Source of the DNA: Tigriopus japonicus
Taxonomy: Eukaryota; Arthropoda; Copepoda; Harpacticoida; Harpacticidae
Assembly (NCBI GenBank): GCA_010645155.1
Contig: JAAGOF010000251.1
Location: forward strand, 726,105-790,104
Length of the DNA: 64,000 nt
Direction of reading: 5' to 3'
Of the stretch, positions 58,801 through 64,000 are shown in pieces; position 1 is the first letter of the stretch; each line of letters starts with the position of its first letter. The notes below the pieces were generated by a model. That model was not told where the DNA came from. It did not search any database and saw nothing but the letters and a program-made list of their open reading frames with translations. The position numbers and the translations under genes were made by a program.

Positions 58801-61800
58801 TCCTTTCTGCAGTAAATGGAAAATGATCCCTTTTTTCGCAGGTCCCCCTCTGATCACACATTGGTATGGAACCCATCCCCATCCCCAATTCAAGACAGAC
58901 ACAACGACCTTCTCAGTGAATCCGTTTGCTCTAAATCTTTTGGTACTGAATAGTTGAGATAGAGCACTAAATCATATTTCAATGCGGACCAAGAACGGAT
59001 AGAACCCTCTCTGTTGAAACACTGGCAAATACGCAAATAGAATAGTATAAAACGCACTAGATTTCATGACTTGATCTTGTTTTGTTAGTGATTGGATCAC
59101 ATTGAACGAAAGATGCAAGTGGTTTCGTTGACCTGTCTTCGACATTTTACAACGGGATATAACCCTAAAACGAAAAGTACGTGTTCAATCTTGGGCGAGA
59201 CAACCGCAAGTTCGATTCCAACCCGCTACTTTTTTCCTCGAACGAGGCTTGAATTATTGTCAACAACATTGACAGTGGCTCGGAATGCCTCTTTGCTAAC
59301 TTTTCGGCGACCGTTTGAATTTATGCCAGCTTTTCTTATCCCTAGAAGCAAATATATCCTTCTCCATGTTTATGATAAAAAAAGCCCCCAGAGAGTCTCT
59401 ACCTTGCTTTGCGCCAGTTTTGTCTGTTCCAGATTGCATACGTACTTTCAAAGTCTCGCGGCAAAAACGAAAGTGCAATCTCAAAGAAAAAAAAAGGCCG
59501 TGGGGCAATACTAAAATGACAGTCACATGGATAAGTGACAAGATGAGTCCATGGGAATCCGTAATCTAAAATCAAGGTTGTTCCAGCCGTGGAAAGATCC
59601 AATAAAATTGCTTTTACCGAAGATTGCATCTTGGAAATAGTTTGCTTCCAAGACATTGGCCCAAACAAAGGCTGAAGAAAGAGATTTCTTCTCCAAATCT
59701 CAAATGAAACTTGATGCTGGGCTTTTCTGCGGATCCGTTCCTCCTTCTACTCTAAAACCCTGAAGCAGGATGAAGGCCAAGAAGGCTGCGCCCTTACTCA
59801 ACGGGGTTCCAAAGGAAGAAAGAGAGATTTTATGACCAGTTTAACAGCATTTTATTTCCTCCCTACCCTCTTGGTTGCTGCTATTCTAGATATCTAGAGT
59901 AGTAGGTAAGTACACTTGGGTGCCTTCCTGGATACGTGGAACGTGTGTGAGTGTGTCTGAATCGGTTTGGACCATTCCTGAGTGGATCCCAGGGTCTCAG
60001 GTTCATTTTCAAGTGCTCCGGTGGGCCGGAAAAAACATGGACAAATCTTAGATGACAGTAAACAACTTAAGGAATAGAGTGGGATATCTGTACTGTGTAA
60101 GGAGTGTGACACTTCAAGAGCATCGTCTATAAAAACTTAATATTTGACGGTGTTAGAAGAGTGCTGTAATATGGATATGGTAAACGAAGGCCATTCATTC
60201 TGAGAACTTGGGAAGAAGATCGTTCTGGTAGCATTGATAAAACTCAATTGAATCAAACGTGCGTAAGATCAAACAACAATAATTGTACGTCAAAAAGTAT
60301 TTATAAATATTTACAATAACAGGGATGATATGAGACAATGAATTATATCCTGTTTCTCTTGATCGCGCGAGGTGAAGAAGGTACGAAATTTTGGATAATA
60401 TTTTTGAGCTTACTAAAAAAAACGGTAAGCAAAGAGCATCATGTACATCCTCAAAATGAAATACAATCTTGAACAATAAAATCTCAATTAACACTTCAAC
60501 ACCTATTATTGATATTGATATTTTCAACGCATCTTACTTTTTTTTGAGAGAGTTCATCCCTTTTTGCGATTTTGAAAACTGCTCAGACCTTGTTTTAAGA
60601 AATACCAAGTTTTTTTCAGAAACCTATTGCTTAGAATAACAATTTTTAAAAATGTTTTGCCAACCGATTGAATAATGCTATTCTGACGTGGACGTACAAT
60701 ACACCATGACATTTTCTTTGCATATTTTGAAACGCATTACACCTACGCATCTCTATATATGTGAAGAAAGACCAAGGAACATAAGATGCAAACTGGACTG
60801 GTTCCAAAATACACTTCCGTAAATGGACCCGTCGGTTTTTTCCCCTCGGGGATTGGGTTCTCTACAACATACATTAGAAAGAAGAAAAGTTCTTTTGTCT
60901 GAATTAATTACCCAAATGAGGTTCGTTATCTGGGATCAGAATGGACCATGAAGCGAAAGTCGACAAGACGAAGATTGGATTTTCTTGGCCGTAAAAATTG
61001 GTGAAGTGTCAATTTACTCGGTATCAACTCTCTCGATCTTTTCTGCTTCATTTCTTAGGCAGACACTATTGGCTAAGGGGGAAAAGTTCCGATAAAACGA
61101 GACAGAGATGAGACGATCTGCAATGAAAATACCATACACACCATAACTCTGGAACACGCGATAAGCTATAGATTCTCATTTACGTAGTAGCATTTCCCTT
61201 TCTTTCAAGTACTTCAACGAAGCTTCTCAGATCTCAGACGATTTCACAATCCTTGAGGGAATTTTAGCACGAGAAGGCCTGAGGAAGAATGGAAATATAT
61301 ATTCCTATGAAGATGATCAAAGCATTGTTTTGCTGACTGTGGAGTCTCTCTTTTAGTCATAGAACCAGCAAAGTTTTCTTGCCAAAGTTGGGCCGAACTT
61401 TTGAGACGGCGTCCTAGAATGTCACACAAGCGTTGAAAATTAACCAAGTTCTGACTTGAACCTGAAATTGCCCGAATGAATTTCTAAAATACGTACAACC
61501 AGGTAAGGGAGAAACTTGGAGCACTCTTTCTCCTTTGGGAGAGGCAATGGCACCAGTAGGACCTTAGGGTGCTGGGTAATCAACATATTTGAGCATAAAA
61601 CTCGTGGTTTGAAGTTTTAAATGCACGAAACGAACGTTGAGTTTTGGAAGCAAAATAAAATTCAAAACTGAATTATTTGAGTGAGGTCTTCTAGAAATTC
61701 TTATTTGATACTAAGTAATTTTACAAAGAATTCTGAAACTTCTTAGAAGGAATATTTTCACAAAAGTCTATTTTTAGGAACTTGACAAATCATGACTTTT

Positions 61801-61823
61801 TGTCTCCTTTCAAATCGATACTA
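55860..61823. other. Non-coding stretch
   Basis: About 6 kb without a recognisable exon, RNA gene or element. Several long open frames (for example 59092-59514) have no domain and overlap frames on the other strand. Confidence 0.4.
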
Positions 61824-62077
61824 AAGGTCGGTTGTTGAGGTAGTTTGGAAATGCAGTAGAAGCATAGCTAGAAACATAAAAGAAGCACATGAGACGCAGT
61901 AGAAATAGCCATGCTCGATCAATTTTCGTTACATAAGCTGCGTTTTACAATTTTTCAATCGCAGCATACGTAACGAAACATTATCAAGCATAGCTATTTC
62001 TACTCTGTCTCATGTGATTTTTTGTGCTTCTAGCTATGCTTCTACTATACTTCCAAACTACCTCAACAACTGACCTT
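61824..62077. mobile_element. 254-bp near-complete palindrome (foldback element)
   Basis: The arms begin AAGGTCNGTTGTTGAGG on each strand and stay about 85% complementary for roughly 115 bases, closing on a GCTGCG/CGCAGC stem with a loop of about 17 bases. No target duplication is evident. Likely a foldback-type MITE. Confidence 0.65.
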
Positions 62078-64000
62078 ATGTATCTTGTTTCCAAAAAGCG
62101 TATGATTAAAAAATCACAACAAAATTGTGCCAAAATCGAAAGAAGGGCAAAAGCTTGAGTGGATCATTAATGAGCGTCAAAGCTTTGATTAGCCTTCAGA
62201 GAATCCTGATTCTCCTTGTTAGTTGGCGTGAAAGTTGGCTAATTATCCGTCCATGGGGTTCGATTCCTTTTTTTTCACTCCTACAGTATATCATGCCACT
62301 GCTTTCCCATGTTCCATGGAAGTACAGAAGTGTGTTGGAAGAATTGGCCTTCTGAACATGACAGGCCTTGTCCCGAAAGGCTAGAGGAAGATCCATACAT
62401 ATTTGTGACCCCACCGTGCGCACCTCATGCTGTGGCCCACATCTGAATACATTGAAAGAGAGATCCATCCAAGCAACCAAGCAACCAAGGTTTCCAAGCA
62501 ATGTTTGGACCCTTGAGGAAGGGACCTGGGATCCATCCAAAGCGGGACTGGTCGGCCTTCGCCATGGTTCTAAGCGGATTAAATAACTTGAAAAGAGACA
62601 CAAACATGCGAAGAACGACGGTTTGAGTAACTCTTTTCCTTCCTTTCAAAAAAGGGGCTCACAACATGGAAACTTCAGATGGAATATATTGGGAACACTC
62701 GAAATACATCCAGGCCAAACCTACTGAGCTTTTAACGAGATGCCATTGAAGCGTGGACCCGTGCGATTGGGTTGGCTTTCAAAGTCGAATTCATCTCAAA
62801 GCTTGTGTATTATAGTATGTGGATGGACGTACGTAGAGTCAACGTTAGATCATAATGTGCCTCCATGGTTGGCTTTTCGGGGCCTGGATCCAATATAATA
62901 ATGGGGTTTGAAAAAATATGCTACCAGGGAACAAAGGGAGTATCCAAGCTTGACTTGACAATGAAATTGGGAACAAAACATATTCCATCGCCGGCAAAAT
63001 GTCACGCAAAGTCGACACATGTACTACACAAATACACACTCACACCATCCCAAACTTGACTTGGGTGGGAATTTGTGCATTTGGTGGCCCAATCCAGCTC
63101 ATTTTTCTTGACTGATCCAAAATGAAAAAATGGCCCATAAGCTGTATTTGGTACAGCTCAGTGCGCTTTATGCAGAGTACACATATTGTCGTTGGTTTTG
63201 TGGTTGGTTGTGACTTGATCTCATGGTTGAATGGCATTGAACAATTGAGGAAACGAGGCCTGCTAAGGCTTCGGTTCTTATCCCAAATTGAAAAGGATTC
63301 ACATTAACTGAAGGCAATAAAACATGGAAGGCATATCATGCCAAGGAAACTACAATACCCCCTAAACGCCTTTTCTTCTTGAGGAACAAAAGAAGGAACA
63401 CAGGCGACAACGAAACAACGAAATTTTATGTGCAAGGTTAAAAAGTTTAAGCGCCTTCTTTTTACGCAGAAGCCTAGTAAGCATGATCCAACATAGAATG
63501 TAAAGAGGACCATGTGAAATATCGGCCCAGTTCCAATGTGTTCCAATTTTCAGCCCTCTGTTTGTTTTACTTCCTCCTTCCGTTCTTCATTCATTCATTT
63601 AGTGTTTGGATATGCAAAAAGAGGTAGACAGATAAGAGATTGACAGCAATGAAGTTGTTGAACCCCGAAGGAAAATTGTGTAACAATCCCATTTGAGATA
63701 AATTTAGGTGCTTTTTTTAAATATTCAATTACGATTTTTTTTTTTCTTGACTTGCTACCTTCAATGAACCCAATGACAAAAGAGTGTTGAATAGTGGATG
63801 GTTTGTCCCAAGGGACACAATCCTAATGTTTCCTTGTTCCATGAAGGAAAGAAACCCCGGATGATGACTCAGACGTCTTTTGCGTTGCTCATGAATTACG
63901 GGCCGGTTTAGACTTAGTGCTGTGTTGTGTTGTGTAGTGGTCGTTTGGATCCAAGGTAAGCCATTTTTGCATTTTTGCATATTTATTTGCCTTTCTCTTC
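62078..64000. other. Non-coding right end of the window
   Basis: No recognisable exon, RNA gene or repeat family on either strand. Confidence 0.4.

Overview
This is animal nuclear DNA, almost certainly arthropod and most likely crustacean (copepod-like). The evidence is spliced genes with short introns (about 50-70 bp) beside multi-kilobase ones, consensus GT/AG sites, a Beaten-path-family immunoglobulin gene, a Lachesin-type gene, a twitchin-like Ig/FN3 muscle-type gene, and a background of decayed LINEs and small DNA transposons. The species call is inference; the gene families are read directly from the translations. All splice joins below were checked for frame.

Layout. 1-1888 (+) holds the 3' part of a secreted protein with five copies of a four-cysteine module that I do not recognise, followed by a cysteine-rich last exon. 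An unidentified minus-strand first coding exon (1958-2131) starts just downstream and must splice back through or past that gene. 2.2-7.9 kb is repeat-bearing non-coding DNA. 8284-10719 (+) is a two-exon choline transporter-like (SLC44/CTL) gene. 12690-15337 (+) is a two-exon Lachesin (three Ig domains, GPI tail), followed at 16.1 kb by a broken copy of its third-Ig coding sequence. 18324-19274 (+) is mitochondrial ATP synthase coupling factor 6. 19.5-26.8 kb is repeat territory: inverted LINE copies, and a LINE interrupted by a 312-bp MITE with a perfect 8-bp target duplication. 26864-31696 (+) is a kinase-less Ig/FN3 array gene. 33674-34613 is a Harbinger-like element. 35668-37792 (+) is a five-exon CUB plus trypsin-like serine protease with a TATA box and a poly(A) signal. 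42125-51778 (-) is a beat-like gene with a 7-kb intron. From 52 to 64 kb I see no convincing coding exon, only a hAT-type MITE and a long palindrome; this may be intron or upstream DNA of the beat-like gene.

The genes do not form one pathway. Several encode cell-surface or extracellular proteins (Lachesin, Beat, CUB protease, four-Cys protein), but nothing shows co-regulation. The most unusual items are the four-Cys module array, the stand-alone twitchin-like module gene, the beat 3' end where a stop codon coincides with a splice acceptor, the broken Lachesin Ig3 copy, and a LINE family whose 3' tail is a C-run followed by an A-run.
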